Counted from the stretch's first letter, positions 16,961-26,580 are shown. The stretch is DNA of 64,000 bases from Anaerocolumna sp. AGMB13025 (GCF_029689925.1 NZ_CP121445.1:5626501-5690500); one strand, 5' to 3'. Notes: generated by a model from the sequence alone, not told the origin. Translations and numbers: made by a program.

Positions 16961-18472
16961 TTAGTCCTGGGTGTTCGTATCTTTATTCTTGTCTTTATCT
17001 TTATCCTTCTCTTTGCCATAATTTTCGGTTCCCGGCAGTTCATAGACTACAACCGCTACTCCCCGTTTGATATTTTCAAACATTAACTTGGCTTTCGCCG
17101 GGGGCATATTAATGCAGCCATGTGAGCCGCTTGTCAGGTAAATATTCTTACCAAATTCACTCCGCCAGGGGGCATCATGAAAACCGATATTGCCGTTAAA
17201 AGGCATCCAGTATTTAACGGGCGTGGAATAGTCTTCTCCGTTTAAGGTAGCATCATTTTCTTTATACTGAACCGGATATGTTCCAACCGGGGTACCCCAA
17301 TTCTTTGATAAATTTCCCGATACAAAATCTGTCTCAAGGACAAGATTTCCTTCCTTATAGAAAAACAAATGCTGGGCAGTTAAGTTTACTTCCACATAGG
17401 TTGTTCCGACATCATCCTTACCGTACTGCTGGGCAGTCTGATAATAAGAGGGTTCTTTCACCTGCTGGCTCCCATTTTGTATTAGTTCCGTAAGTTCTTT
17501 TACTTCCTGACCTCTATTTAGCCACCAGCCATAATCTCCGCCTTTAACCTGTATTTCGTCTCCGTAAGAAGTTTTAAAGGTACGTACCCTGCCAAAAGAA
17601 TTATAGTTCTTTCCTATGTAATCCACATATTCTTTGATACCATCCGGGTTAAGTTCTACTTTGTAATCCTTTCCCAGGGTAAGCCACTTACTAATTTGGT
17701 TTCCATCTAAAACTTCGGTAACATCGCCGAATTGATAGGTTATTTTTGCTCCTGCTATTTTATTCATTTCTTCTAATGCCTGTAATAATTTTTTATTCCC
17801 TGAAGTAACCTTTGCTTCTTCATAAACGCCTGCTTTCTCTAAATTAAGAGTGGGTTCCAGGGAGGTAACCGCTTGTTTTACTGCCTCTGCCAACTTATCC
17901 TTATTTACTTTGGCTCCCGGATTTTCAGGGACTATGGTAAACCCATTCTCGCCATATTCGGATATATGGGCATCTACCGGTTCTAAAACATTGGCTTCTT
18001 TAAAACAATTCAGCTTATCCAGTAATTTATCCAATGAAAACTCATCATATTCTATCATGGTATCAATTTCTAATTCATGGGATTTCATAAAGGATACCGG
18101 CCAGGCAAATCCGCTTTGTTTTTTTAACAGGTCTTTCATGCTTGCGTCATAAACCATATGTAAACCTATATTCTCACCTTTTATGGTATCCTTAACATCA
18201 TTTCTCTCTTCTAAGGTAAGGACATAAGAATTAGCCTGGGAGTTTATCGCCTCTTCTAGCTGTTTTGCAGTCTTGTTGGAGGCATTTACTCCGTTAATGA
18301 CCGTATTATTATAAAAATGTGTGCTATAATAAAAGGTAAAGAAAAAATACAGAACTATAAATGGCAGTAACAGCCCTAATCCAATATAGGGAAGGACTTT
18401 TTCGCTACTAGCCTTTTTGCTTCTGCTTTTCCGATTAGCCGCAATATTTTTAGTCATATTATTATTTGCCAT
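16961..18472 (-). CDS. L,D-transpeptidase (YkuD) with PG_binding_4 domain
   Basis: Cell-wall enzyme of 503 residues. A basic N-terminus (NRKSRSKKASS) precedes one membrane helix near residues 30-50. The outer part begins with a PG_binding_4-like region (FYNNTVINGVNASNKTAKQL) and ends in a YkuD catalytic domain with GFHDAPWR and SHGCINMPP, where Cys453 is the nucleophile. Such enzymes form 3-3 cross-links in peptidoglycan or attach proteins. The C-terminal tail after the domain is Lys/Asp-rich repeats (KDKDKDKNKD). AAGGTG precedes the ATG. It stands alone, with its own terminator. Confidence 0.92.
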   Translation of the reverse strand: MANNNMTKNIAANRKSRSKKASSEKVLPYIGLGLLLPFIVLYFFFTFYYSTHFYNNTVINGVNASNKTAKQLEEAINSQANSYVLTLEERNDVKDTIKGENIGLHMVYDASMKDLLKKQSGFAWPVSFMKSHELEIDTMIEYDEFSLDKLLDKLNCFKEANVLEPVDAHISEYGENGFTIVPENPGAKVNKDKLAEAVKQAVTSLEPTLNLEKAGVYEEAKVTSGNKKLLQALEEMNKIAGAKITYQFGDVTEVLDGNQISKWLTLGKDYKVELNPDGIKEYVDYIGKNYNSFGRVRTFKTSYGDEIQVKGGDYGWWLNRGQEVKELTELIQNGSQQVKEPSYYQTAQQYGKDDVGTTYVEVNLTAQHLFFYKEGNLVLETDFVSGNLSKNWGTPVGTYPVQYKENDATLNGEDYSTPVKYWMPFNGNIGFHDAPWRSEFGKNIYLTSGSHGCINMPPAKAKLMFENIKRGVAVVVYELPGTENYGKEKDKDKDKNKDTNTQD

Positions 18473-18749
18473 TTTGCACCTTCTTTATTTCTTTCTTTTT
18501 AATTAATATGTTGCATGTATGTATTGTAACATAAAAAGATGATATTTTTTAGGCAAATTAATTAAGTTTTTTTTAAATCATTATTACAACGATTGATTTT
18601 TTAGGGTTTTTGCTTCCAATATTTCCATATTATGTATATTTTTGATTATTACTTACATTTTGTGGTTGGGTAATTATACGTTCACTTCCCAGTTTGCTTG
18701 TAGATACTTAATAAAATCAGCGGCATTTTACTTTATTAAGAAAAGCATA
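18473..18749. other. AT-rich intergenic region
   Basis: It contains the upstream region of the minus-strand L,D-transpeptidase gene. CTTAATAAA (18707-18715) and TTTATTAAG (18732-18740) can form a weak hairpin. No gene or strong promoter was recognised. Confidence 0.4.
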
Positions 18750-18793
18750 GATTAGGATCTGTTTCTTAAGTGCTTAAGAAACAGATCCTAATC
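18750..18793 (-). terminator. Perfect 21-base hairpin after the acetylesterase gene
   Basis: GATTAGGATCTGTTTCTTAAG (split here: GATTAGGATCTG + TTTCTTAAG) and its exact reverse complement are separated by only two bases. On the minus strand, downstream of the gene ending at 18887, it is followed by CTATGCTTTTCTT. It probably serves as a terminator or RNA-stabilising end. Confidence 0.55.
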
Positions 18794-18886
18794 CAATTTT
18801 CCAGCTAAGGATTTTAGTTGATTTTAGGTTTTTTCACCGGTGTCCTCTGGCAGCTGCTTCCTTCGTTTGGCTGTAGATGACTTCTT

Positions 18887-20734
18887 TTAAGCTACGATTA
18901 AGCGAAAGCCAGGTGCCGGGAGACCAGAGTCATTGTAAAAGTTAATGTTACGGGGATTATCACTCCAGGCATATCTTATGGCTGTAGGCTTTGATTCTTC
19001 TTTATAGGTTACTGTTACGTATTTCCCTTTTCTAAGAGCCGTGGCTGGATGGTAGGCTCCATTCTGGTCTGCAAGTTCAAAATTATTCAGTTCATATTCT
19101 TTTTCTGTCTCTTCCAGATATTCAAAGGTGATTTTTATGCCGTTTTTTAGGACCTTTACTTCCTTCGGAAGGGGACCCATGGGTACGACGGGGTCTTTAT
19201 ATATCAGATGGGCTGCTGCTCTGGCAAGACGTATGCCAAGTTCTTTTTTGTTTTGGGGATGGAGGTCATTTTCTTCTCCGATATCAAGAGCCGTGACCAG
19301 AGCAGTATCCTTTAATGCCAGACTTTGTCGTTGCTGCTCCCGCAGTTCTGCCCATCCGGTATCCTCAAGAGTATTAAGCGGCTCTCTGTAATTAGCCAGT
19401 TGAACAGAGATAAAGGGTAATTCCCTGCCTGCTGCTCTCCGCCAGTCGGTAACCATGGCGGTATATTTTTCACAATAGTCTTTTGGGGCATTGGTATTGC
19501 TTTCACCCTGATACCAAAGAACACCTTTTGCTTCTATCCTTGAAAGAGGTGCGACTACCGTATTGTAAAAGCATATTGGTAAAAGAGGCGGAAACAATGC
19601 CGATGGTCTTACGGTTTCGGCCTTTTTGCCAATTCTGTAATACCACTCTCCCGTAAGGTTAATTTTCTGCCCGTTATAGTAAAGGTGATAGGGTTTGTCT
19701 TTTATTGTTCCCCCGTTGCCGTTGTTAATCAGAATCCGAAGAGTAATCTGGTTACTGCCCTTTTTAAGTATACCTTTTTTAATGTCATACTTTCTTGGCG
19801 GATACCGGTATTCGGTCCTTCCGACTAATTCCCCGTTAATCCACAGCATGTCGGCGTCTATAATGCTGCCCATATAAATATAGGAATCCTCTCCCTCCGG
19901 TTCAAAATCCAGAAAAACTTCCCGGCATAAATACACCGAGCCTGTAAAGGAGGTATTATAATCTGAAACCAGGGATGGTACTTTGCAAATGTCCCATTCT
20001 TTATAATTCTCCGTATCCGATCGTTTGAATTCTGATTCTTCAAGCGCATATACCCAATCATCTGCTGCTTTCTGCTGGTCTGCCAGAAATGCCTTGAAAA
20101 CCTCAGGGTTTTTAAATCCTTCAATGGTTTTCTCATAGTCCCCAAATCCTGAAAGGGTCGAGGCTTTCATCCAGGCTTCTACTTTAGAACCTCCCACTGC
20201 ACTAAGAATCAGTCCCACCGGCACCTGATACTTTTCTTTGATTTCTTTTGCAAAGAAGAAACCGGCAGCACTGAATTCCATTAAATCCTCCATCACCGCT
20301 TTTTTCCACTGTCCTTCATACATATATTTTTCGGGTGATGAAAAGTTATAGGTCGGTGGAAGGTGATACTGCCTGATATCAGGCTCCGAAGTATTTAAAA
20401 TCTCTTCTCCCGATACATCTAACACCCTTCTGACCGGCAGTTCCATGTTGGACTGTCCGCTTAATATGTATACATCACCAAACATGATATCCTGTATTGT
20501 GATTTCACCGCTGCCCACTACTGTTATACTATAGGGTCCTCCCGCTGCCACTGGGGGCAGTTCTATACAAAAATCAGAATTATCCGCTACCAAAGCGGTA
20601 AACTTGGTATCCATAAAGTAAACCGTAACTGTATCTGCTATTGTCTCCGTACCGTAGATATGATTTACGGTGTCTCGCTGCAAAATCATCCCGTCAGATA
20701 ATATAGGGGATAGTGTCAGTCCATTTTCCTTCAT
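18887..20734 (-). CDS. SGNH-type acetylesterase (sialate O-acetylesterase/acetyl xylan esterase family)
   Basis: Esterase of 615 residues without a signal peptide. The SASA-family motifs are LSGQSNMELPV near residue 93 (nucleophile Ser), SAVGGSKVEAW, WYQGESNTNAP, and DLHPQNKKELG with the catalytic His. A jelly-roll insert lies in the middle (about 240-370). The family removes acetyl groups from sialic acid or from xylan. Next to a GH67 alpha-glucuronidase and an aldouronate importer, deacetylation of imported xylo-oligosaccharides inside the cell is the likely job (inference). The ribosome site GGGAGG is clear. A 21-base hairpin follows. Confidence 0.85.
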   Translation of the reverse strand: MKENGLTLSPILSDGMILQRDTVNHIYGTETIADTVTVYFMDTKFTALVADNSDFCIELPPVAAGGPYSITVVGSGEITIQDIMFGDVYILSGQSNMELPVRRVLDVSGEEILNTSEPDIRQYHLPPTYNFSSPEKYMYEGQWKKAVMEDLMEFSAAGFFFAKEIKEKYQVPVGLILSAVGGSKVEAWMKASTLSGFGDYEKTIEGFKNPEVFKAFLADQQKAADDWVYALEESEFKRSDTENYKEWDICKVPSLVSDYNTSFTGSVYLCREVFLDFEPEGEDSYIYMGSIIDADMLWINGELVGRTEYRYPPRKYDIKKGILKKGSNQITLRILINNGNGGTIKDKPYHLYYNGQKINLTGEWYYRIGKKAETVRPSALFPPLLPICFYNTVVAPLSRIEAKGVLWYQGESNTNAPKDYCEKYTAMVTDWRRAAGRELPFISVQLANYREPLNTLEDTGWAELREQQRQSLALKDTALVTALDIGEENDLHPQNKKELGIRLARAAAHLIYKDPVVPMGPLPKEVKVLKNGIKITFEYLEETEKEYELNNFELADQNGAYHPATALRKGKYVTVTYKEESKPTAIRYAWSDNPRNINFYNDSGLPAPGFRLIVA

Positions 20735-20995
20735 CTCATGTCCTCCCTAAATATAGATTTATAATTTTTATAAAAATATTATTTTATCGAAGCAAAATGC
20801 TTTTATTTTATTATCGAATGAATATAACATAACTCATTTTTGTACTCTTTAACATTACATAGCACCTCGTCTAGCATATGATCCCCATAATATCAGCCCT
20901 GTTTTATGCGTTAGGACAAATGACAGAAACGAAATATTAAGTTAAATAGCTGGCAGTAAATGAATTAAATTTTATGAAGAGCAGTACTTTACTTG

Positions 20996-22990
20996 CTAAT
21001 ATAAGGGCCTTCCATATTGGTCCGGAATCAGGGTTTTTCTATAAAAGTAAGAATTAATTACATCCCGCCATTCTGCTGCATGGTCCTTTTGATGAACTAA
21101 CCGCTCAAGAGTCCTTTGGTAAGTTTCTTTTTCCAGCAAAGCCTCTAACTCTTTCCACATTTGAAGGAATTGCTCCGCCTCCATAGCGCCTTCAAAGTGG
21201 GTATCATAAATATGCTGTAACACAGTTTTGCCGGAGGATAAGACATAATCATAGTCTATATGATGGAAGAAAAGCAGTAATTCCTCTGGACAGGTCTTTC
21301 TATCGGCATACAGGTCTGCTAGTGGTGCATTATACTGGCTGCAGTATCCGGTTCCTTTTTCCGTTCTGTCCACGCCGATTCCCTTGTGGTCGGCTTTATG
21401 ATAAGTCCCCCATCTGTCATACTCATAACCGTCAACATCTGGTCCGTAATGGGTTGCCGGTTTAACCATCCAACCGATACCAAGAGGTGAGGTATATTTT
21501 TCGTAAGCAGGCCAGGACATCATCAGTATTTTAAGTATAACTTCTATAACCTTTTTCTTCTGACCAAAAGTCTGTATAATCCATTCTTTCCCGATTTCCT
21601 CAGCAGTGAGTTCCGTATCAAAAGCAAGCCTGCCAAAGCCGTACAGATTCGCCCCTGCCAGATCATGACCGGTCCAGTTTATATCATTGCCGGTATTGGC
21701 AACCGCAGCCATACCGCAGTTCTTATTATGATAGGTCCTGCCAGCTACAAGATCAGCTACGGTATCCCCTGTCTCTTTGCAGTAAGTATGAAAAGCCAAA
21801 ATTTCTTTAAACCAGGGAATCAGATAGCAGACATGACACTGCTGCCCTGTGTATTCCTGTGCAATCTGCACTTCCAATATCATATTAGTCTTTTTAAGTC
21901 CGCCAAAAAGTGGTGATACAGGCTCCCGTACCTGAAAGTCCATGGGTCCGTTCTTAATCTGCAAAATAACATTATCAGCAAATCTACCGTCTAACGGCAT
22001 AAAATTATCATATCCGGATCTTGCCCGGTCCGTTTTGTTATCTCTCCAATCCTGCTTGCAGTTGTACACAAAACAACGCCATATTACCAGACCGCCATAA
22101 GGTTTCACCGCCTCCGAAAGCATATTGGCTCCATCGGCATGGGTTCTTCCATACGTAAAGGGTCCCGGTCTTCCTTCTGAATCGGCTTTTACCAAAAATC
22201 CGCCAAAATTTGGGATATTCCGAAATACTTCCTCGGCTTTTGCTTTCCACCAGGACTTCACCTTTTCCTCACAGGGATCTGCAGTAGTTAAGTTATCCAG
22301 TTCCATGGGAGCAGAAAAGTTAATACTTAAAAAGAGCTTCACTCCATAAGCTGCAAACAACTCAGCCATTGAACGCAGTTTATCATAATATTTATCTGAA
22401 ATAAGTTTCGTTGCATTCCCCCTTACATTAACATTATTGATTACTGTTCCATTAATGCCAAGGGATCCCATAAGCCTTGCATACTCTCTTGTACGTTCAT
22501 TTAAGAGCAGTTTATTATCTTTAAAGAAGAAAGATTTTCCCGAGTAACCTCGTTCAATATCGCCCTCCATATTATCCCAATGATTTATCAGACGCAAAGG
22601 ATTTGATGGTTCCTTTTCCTCCGTATAACTAAAGGTATTAAAGTCTGTTACATTCTGAATCTGAAGGGTTCTTAACAGGGCAAAGGTCCCGTACAAAAGA
22701 CCTGTATCCGAAACCGCGGAAATAACGCACCTTCCGTTGTAACAGTTAATCCGGTAACCTTCTTTGTTAAGCCCTGCCTTCTTATCTATTTTTAAATAAA
22801 TAATAGTATCTTTCTTCACTTCTTTTTCACTGGTTATTACCTTTCTTCCATACAACCGTTTAAAGGCAAGTATTATTTCATCTGTCATACTTTTCGCCAG
22901 ATTCCCCTTAGCATTACAAACCAGTAATACCTCGGATTGATTTGTCTTTGAAAGGCTCCGATACTCAAGCCAGCATTTTGTATACTTCAT
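20996..22990 (-). CDS. aguA: GH67 alpha-glucuronidase
   Basis: Glycoside hydrolase of 664 residues without a signal peptide, so probably cytoplasmic. Family 67 features include GYRINCYNGRCVISAVSDTG, LLYGTFALLRTLQ, the NHWDN block, GFLVKADSEGRPGPFTYGRT, HADGANMLSEAVKPYGGLVI, and the C-terminal GYEYDRWGTYHKADHKGIGV with LLFFHHIDYDY. These enzymes cleave (4-O-methyl)-glucuronic acid from the non-reducing end of aldouronic acids from glucuronoxylan. The start at 22990 (MKYTKC) has GGAGA five bases upstream; an ATG six codons earlier (23008) is less well placed. It is divergent from the AraC regulator at 23143 and upstream of the acetylesterase. Confidence 0.92.
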   Translation of the reverse strand: MKYTKCWLEYRSLSKTNQSEVLLVCNAKGNLAKSMTDEIILAFKRLYGRKVITSEKEVKKDTIIYLKIDKKAGLNKEGYRINCYNGRCVISAVSDTGLLYGTFALLRTLQIQNVTDFNTFSYTEEKEPSNPLRLINHWDNMEGDIERGYSGKSFFFKDNKLLLNERTREYARLMGSLGINGTVINNVNVRGNATKLISDKYYDKLRSMAELFAAYGVKLFLSINFSAPMELDNLTTADPCEEKVKSWWKAKAEEVFRNIPNFGGFLVKADSEGRPGPFTYGRTHADGANMLSEAVKPYGGLVIWRCFVYNCKQDWRDNKTDRARSGYDNFMPLDGRFADNVILQIKNGPMDFQVREPVSPLFGGLKKTNMILEVQIAQEYTGQQCHVCYLIPWFKEILAFHTYCKETGDTVADLVAGRTYHNKNCGMAAVANTGNDINWTGHDLAGANLYGFGRLAFDTELTAEEIGKEWIIQTFGQKKKVIEVILKILMMSWPAYEKYTSPLGIGWMVKPATHYGPDVDGYEYDRWGTYHKADHKGIGVDRTEKGTGYCSQYNAPLADLYADRKTCPEELLLFFHHIDYDYVLSSGKTVLQHIYDTHFEGAMEAEQFLQMWKELEALLEKETYQRTLERLVHQKDHAAEWRDVINSYFYRKTLIPDQYGRPLY

Positions 22991-23045
22991 ACTATCTCCA
23001 TTCTCCAAGTCAATGCATATTAACTATATTTTTAAGAGGAAACTG

Positions 23046-23074
23046 TTTACATTTCACGAAAAACATACTATAAT
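23046..23074 (+). promoter_or_regulatory. Sigma-A promoter of the AraC regulator gene
   Basis: TTTACA (23046-23051), a 17-base spacer and TATAAT (23069-23074) give a near-consensus promoter about 65 bases upstream of the AraC start. It lies in the divergent region shared with aguA. Confidence 0.7.
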
Positions 23075-23142
23075 ATACATAAATTTAATAGTCTATTTGT
23101 ATTTTTGTCTAATAACTCCGATTTTTAAAGCGAGGTATCTGC

Positions 23143-24021
23143 ATGATTAAAACATTAAACGGAATCAAGGAAACCGTAGATTTCCCGATTAATTCAACCA
23201 TACGTGTATATGATAATGTTCAGGAAGATGATTACCCCCTTCATTGGCATACCTCTCTTGAAATCATTATGCCCATTGATAATATCTATACTGTTTATTG
23301 CGGTGAAGATGTTTATGTTCTTAACGAAGGGGATATTATCTTTATCAGTCCGGGAGTACTGCACCGTCTCACCTCACCGGATTCCGGCAGACGTTATATT
23401 ATCATCGCTGACCTGTCCCAATTGGATTCCATGAATGAATTTAAGTCCCTGGCAGCACTTTTGTATCCCGTTGTTCATGTGACCTCCGGTAATTCCTCTA
23501 AAATTCATGAACGGCTCCAGCGCTTGATTCATGGCATCGCTTTCGAATATGAAAGTGAAGCTCTTTACCATGATACGATCATATACTCCAAACTGATATC
23601 CATATACTCGATTATCGGAAGGAACTATGCACTGGCTAAAATTCCCCAACAGGAAAGCTCCTTAAAGCAAATCGAGAATTCCCAGATCTTTCTTTCCATA
23701 TGTAATTACATCAATGAGCATTTTCATGAAAATATAACCCTGGAACAGGTTGCTGCTAAAGCAGGCTTTAGTAAGTTTTATTTTTCCAGGATCTTTAAGC
23801 AATATGCAGATATCTCCTTTTATCAGTATCTGAACCGGAAACGAATCATGCATGCCGCTTCTTTACTTATGGAACCGGATATCACCGTTTCCGAGGTAGC
23901 CAGGCGGAGCGGATTCGAAAGTATCTCTGCGTTTATCCGCATGTTTAAAATCCACAAAGGCTGTACCCCTTCTGAATTTAAGGAAATGGAGGCTTACGGC
24001 AGAAACAATCCCTGTACATAA
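23143..24021 (+). CDS. AraC-family regulator with cupin sensor domain
   Basis: Transcription regulator of 292 residues. The N-terminal cupin-like domain (PLHWHTSLEIIMPIDN, VLNEGDIIFISPGVLH) would bind a sugar. The last 100 residues form the double helix-turn-helix (ITLEQVAAKAGFSKFYFSRI, VSEVARRSGFESISAFIRMF, KGCTPSEFKEM). It is divergent from aguA, so it likely activates the glucuronoxylan genes (inference). Direct repeats upstream of the importer operon (30605-30640) have the form expected of AraC sites. GAGGT precedes the ATG. Confidence 0.92.
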   Translation: MIKTLNGIKETVDFPINSTIRVYDNVQEDDYPLHWHTSLEIIMPIDNIYTVYCGEDVYVLNEGDIIFISPGVLHRLTSPDSGRRYIIIADLSQLDSMNEFKSLAALLYPVVHVTSGNSSKIHERLQRLIHGIAFEYESEALYHDTIIYSKLISIYSIIGRNYALAKIPQQESSLKQIENSQIFLSICNYINEHFHENITLEQVAAKAGFSKFYFSRIFKQYADISFYQYLNRKRIMHAASLLMEPDITVSEVARRSGFESISAFIRMFKIHKGCTPSEFKEMEAYGRNNPCT

Positions 24022-24065
24022 TCGATTGGCTCCAAACCACATTTTTTCCCATTTTCCTCATAATT

Positions 24066-24107
24066 AAAAAAGGTAACGGATATACATTCATATCGTGTAC
24101 CTTTTTA
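24066..24107. terminator. Bidirectional terminator between AraC and GntR genes
   Basis: AAAAAAGGTA (24066-24075) and TACCTTTTTAT (24098-24107) form an A/T-flanked hairpin between convergent genes. Additional pairs occur inside (GATAT/ATATC). Confidence 0.75.
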
Positions 24108-24156
24108 TTTTCTATTTTATGTCCGGTGGCAAACCCTTCGTCTGCTTAGCAGCACT

Positions 24157-24176
24157 TTAAGGATAATTATCCTTAA
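24157..24176. repeat. Small perfect palindrome at the GntR gene end
   Basis: TTAAGGATAATTATCCTTAA is perfectly self-complementary and ends two bases before the GntR stop codon. It has no T-run. Its role is unknown. Confidence 0.4.
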
Positions 24177-24177
24177 A

Positions 24178-24906
24178 TCAAAGAGACGAAAGAATAGTGG
24201 GAACTCCTGTCTTTTCCTTCTCGGTATTAAAATATTCCGGATAATTCTCCATAATCTCACTCTGATCCAGCTTATACCTGGACAGATGTTTAATGATGAA
24301 GTCACCGGCCAGTTTTTTATCATTTATACGGATTGCATTTAAAATTGCCTTATGATCTGATACAATTTTAATATCTTTTACAGAATATAAACTTAAGGTC
24401 CGTATCCGGTCAAAATGCCCCAGCATCCCCTCCATAAGGTCATAGATACGTTCTTTATTGCAAAGTACAAATAAGGATTTGTGGAATTCATTATCCAGTT
24501 CCATCATTTTCTCCGGCGTAAGGTTATCCAGATAAAATTCCTGCAGTTTAATATTCTTCTCCAATTCAAGAAGTTTTTCCTCCGTAATTGAGCCGCACAA
24601 TTCTTCCACCACTGCTTTCTCCAAAACCCTTCGCAAAAATACTGTTTCTTCAACAATATCAAAGTCAATATGAGAGACTACACTGCCTCTCTGGGGATAT
24701 ACTTCAATCAGATTAATTTTCTGAAGTTCCTGGAGTGCTTCACGTACCGGAGTCCTGCTCATACCCAATTCCCTGGCCAGTTCATTATCACTTACATTAC
24801 TTCCGGGTTTTAATTTCAAAGCTATAATATTATTGCGTATCTGCCTTAATGCGTACTCTCTTGCGCTTTCATTTAACAACCGTTTTGTAATCTCCATTTT
24901 GTTCAC
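24178..24906 (-). CDS. GntR-family regulator, FadR/FCD subgroup
   Basis: Regulator of 242 residues. The N-terminal winged helix has NELARELGMSRTPVREALQE (about residues 42-61). The C-terminal FCD-like helical domain has the metal/ligand residues in LDNEFHKSLF and SDHKAILNAI. UxuR/ExuR-type members of this group respond to hexuronates and repress their degradation genes (family knowledge). It lies downstream of uxuA with its own promoter, so it is probably a local repressor of glucuronate catabolism. The ribosome site is GGAGTG, nine bases before the ATG. Confidence 0.9.
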   Translation of the reverse strand: MNKMEITKRLLNESAREYALRQIRNNIIALKLKPGSNVSDNELARELGMSRTPVREALQELQKINLIEVYPQRGSVVSHIDFDIVEETVFLRRVLEKAVVEELCGSITEEKLLELEKNIKLQEFYLDNLTPEKMMELDNEFHKSLFVLCNKERIYDLMEGMLGHFDRIRTLSLYSVKDIKIVSDHKAILNAIRINDKKLAGDFIIKHLSRYKLDQSEIMENYPEYFNTEKEKTGVPTILSSL

Positions 24907-24923
24907 TCCTCAGCCTGATTTGT

Positions 24924-24951
24924 AGTATATTGCTGACACTGCCCTTACCAA
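24924..24951 (-). promoter_or_regulatory. Promoter of the GntR regulator gene
   Basis: On the minus strand TTGGTA, a 16-base spacer and TATACT lie just upstream of the ribosome site. Confidence 0.5.
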
Positions 24952-25300
24952 TCTCATCCTATCGCTTCTCTCGCTTAAATTCTGCTAAGCATTATAATTT
25001 ATAAGAGTTATGCCCTTGTAACCTAAACTATATTTTCAATATTACAGCCCCTAGTCTGCTTTGTAAATAACCAATCGGTGTGAAATAATGGTTTTTGCTC
25101 ATTTTTGCTTCTTCCATTTGAAATTTTTCCTTTTAAGCTTACTACTTCATCACAATTTTGTTCCTTTAAACTTACTTTAATTACGATTTTAAAACATTAA
25201 AAACATTTTGATTTTACAACTTAAAGTTACTTTTATTTCTTTTTCAACTTTAATCTACTGTTTATTCGATTTGAAACTACTAAACTTACTGTTTCATAAT
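24952..25300. other. AT-rich gap between GntR regulator and uxuA
   Basis: About 350 bases of very AT-rich sequence with poly-T and poly-A tracts. No gene, hairpin terminator or repeat was recognised. Confidence 0.5.
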
Positions 25301-26383
25301 TTACTCTTTGTAATTGCGGGCTTTATCAACCGCTTCCCACAGACCGGAAAGATATGTAGTACCTAAGGCCCTGTCGTAAAGACCGTATCCGGGTCTGGCT
25401 TGTTCGCCCCATATCATACGTCCGTGGTCGGAACGGATATAGCCGTCAAATCCATTATCCTGAAACGCCTTAACGATTTGATACATATCTAAATCACCAC
25501 ACGCACTTAAATGTGCCGATTCGGTAAATACTTTCTCATTCCTATGTTTTATATTTCTTATATGTGCAAAATGTATGCGTCCTTGGGCTGCAAATTCACT
25601 GATCATTGCAGGTATATCATTATTTAGATCGGCTCCAAGTGATCCGGTGCAGAAAGTTAATCCGTTATATGGACTTTGATTTAAACTTAAAAACTTTCTG
25701 ATGTTCTGTGCATTATTAATTGTTTTGGGTAAGCCATAGATTGAAAACGGAGGGTCATCCGGATGAATCGCCATCTTCACATCAAATTCCTGTGCACAGG
25801 GTATGATTATATCCAAAAAATATTTCATATTCTCCCAGTACTGCTCTTCTGACATATTCTGATAGTATTCAATATCTGCAGACATTGCCCTTAGCCGGTC
25901 TGGTTCCCAGCCAGGGAGGTAATAGCCCTTTGAGCCGCTAAGCATTTTTTCTGCAATCATGGAAGGATTCATTCTAAGAATTTCCTCATGATCATATGCC
26001 ATAGCCGTACTGCCGTCCTCCAAGGGATAAGAAAGATCACTCCTGGCCCAATCCATAACGGGCATAAAGTTATAGCATAAGCATTTTACTCCTATCTTTG
26101 ACAAATTCTCTATGGTCTTGCAATAGTTATTTAAGTATTTATCCCTGGAAGCCAATCCTTTTTTTATATCTTCATGGATATTGACACTTTCAATTACTTC
26201 AAGTAAAAGACCGGCTGCCTGAACCTCATCCCGCAGTGCCTTAAGTCTCTCAAGAGGCCATACTTCCCCAACCGGAATATCCGATAGCATCGTAGCCACT
26301 CCGGAAACACCAGGAATCTGTCGGATCTGTTCCAGGGTTACACTGTCATCCCCGCCGGAAAACCAGCGTAATATCATTTTCAT
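25301..26383 (-). CDS. uxuA: Mannonate dehydratase
   Basis: Enzyme of 360 residues that converts D-mannonate to 2-keto-3-deoxy-D-gluconate in glucuronate breakdown. Family features are the N-terminal MKMILRWFSGGDDSVTLEQI, QIPGVSGVATMLSDIPVGEV, YNFMPVMDWARSDL, the metal-binding region MAIHPDDPPFSIYGLPK, GLTFCTGSLGADLNND, IHFAHIRNIKH, and the ending YIRSDHGRMIWGE. The glucuronic acid released by AguA would be fed into this path. The isomerase and reductase partners (UxaC, UxuB) are not in the window. It is downstream of the importer genes and separated from them by a dispersed repeat and a terminator. Confidence 0.95.
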   Translation of the reverse strand: MKMILRWFSGGDDSVTLEQIRQIPGVSGVATMLSDIPVGEVWPLERLKALRDEVQAAGLLLEVIESVNIHEDIKKGLASRDKYLNNYCKTIENLSKIGVKCLCYNFMPVMDWARSDLSYPLEDGSTAMAYDHEEILRMNPSMIAEKMLSGSKGYYLPGWEPDRLRAMSADIEYYQNMSEEQYWENMKYFLDIIIPCAQEFDVKMAIHPDDPPFSIYGLPKTINNAQNIRKFLSLNQSPYNGLTFCTGSLGADLNNDIPAMISEFAAQGRIHFAHIRNIKHRNEKVFTESAHLSACGDLDMYQIVKAFQDNGFDGYIRSDHGRMIWGEQARPGYGLYDRALGTTYLSGLWEAVDKARNYKE

Positions 26384-26415
26384 AAGGTCATTCTCCTTAA
26401 TAACTTAATTTACTT

Positions 26416-26568
26416 TTTGGTAATTGCGAAACTCTACTATTGTATCTATATACCAAGCAATTAATACAATTTCAGAGCTGAATCTTGCCCAGAGGGCAAC
26501 TGAAGCTATGAAATTCGTATTAATTGTAGGGTATATTCAGAAAACTAAATAGTTTCGCAATTACCAAA
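26416..26568. repeat. Dispersed palindromic repeat, copy C (complete)
   Basis: A 153-base imperfect palindrome. The outer arms are TTTGGTAATTGCGAAACT and AGTTTCGCAATTACCAAA, exact reverse complements. The inner arms AATTAATACAATTTCAGAGC and GAAATTCGTATTAATT also pair. Copies A (1-91) and B (6797-6907) lie in the opposite orientation. It carries no coding capacity and resembles a MITE-like or REP-like element. Confidence 0.8.
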
Positions 26569-26580
26569 TAATTTACTTAT

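Noticed and set aside
16874..17086. A plus-strand frame over the end of the L,D-transpeptidase gene
   Set aside because: It is antisense to the Lys/Asp-rich tail and conserved end of the gene and has no ribosome site.
23374..23853. Minus-strand frames inside the AraC regulator gene
   Set aside because: They are antisense shadows of a clear AraC gene with its own promoter.
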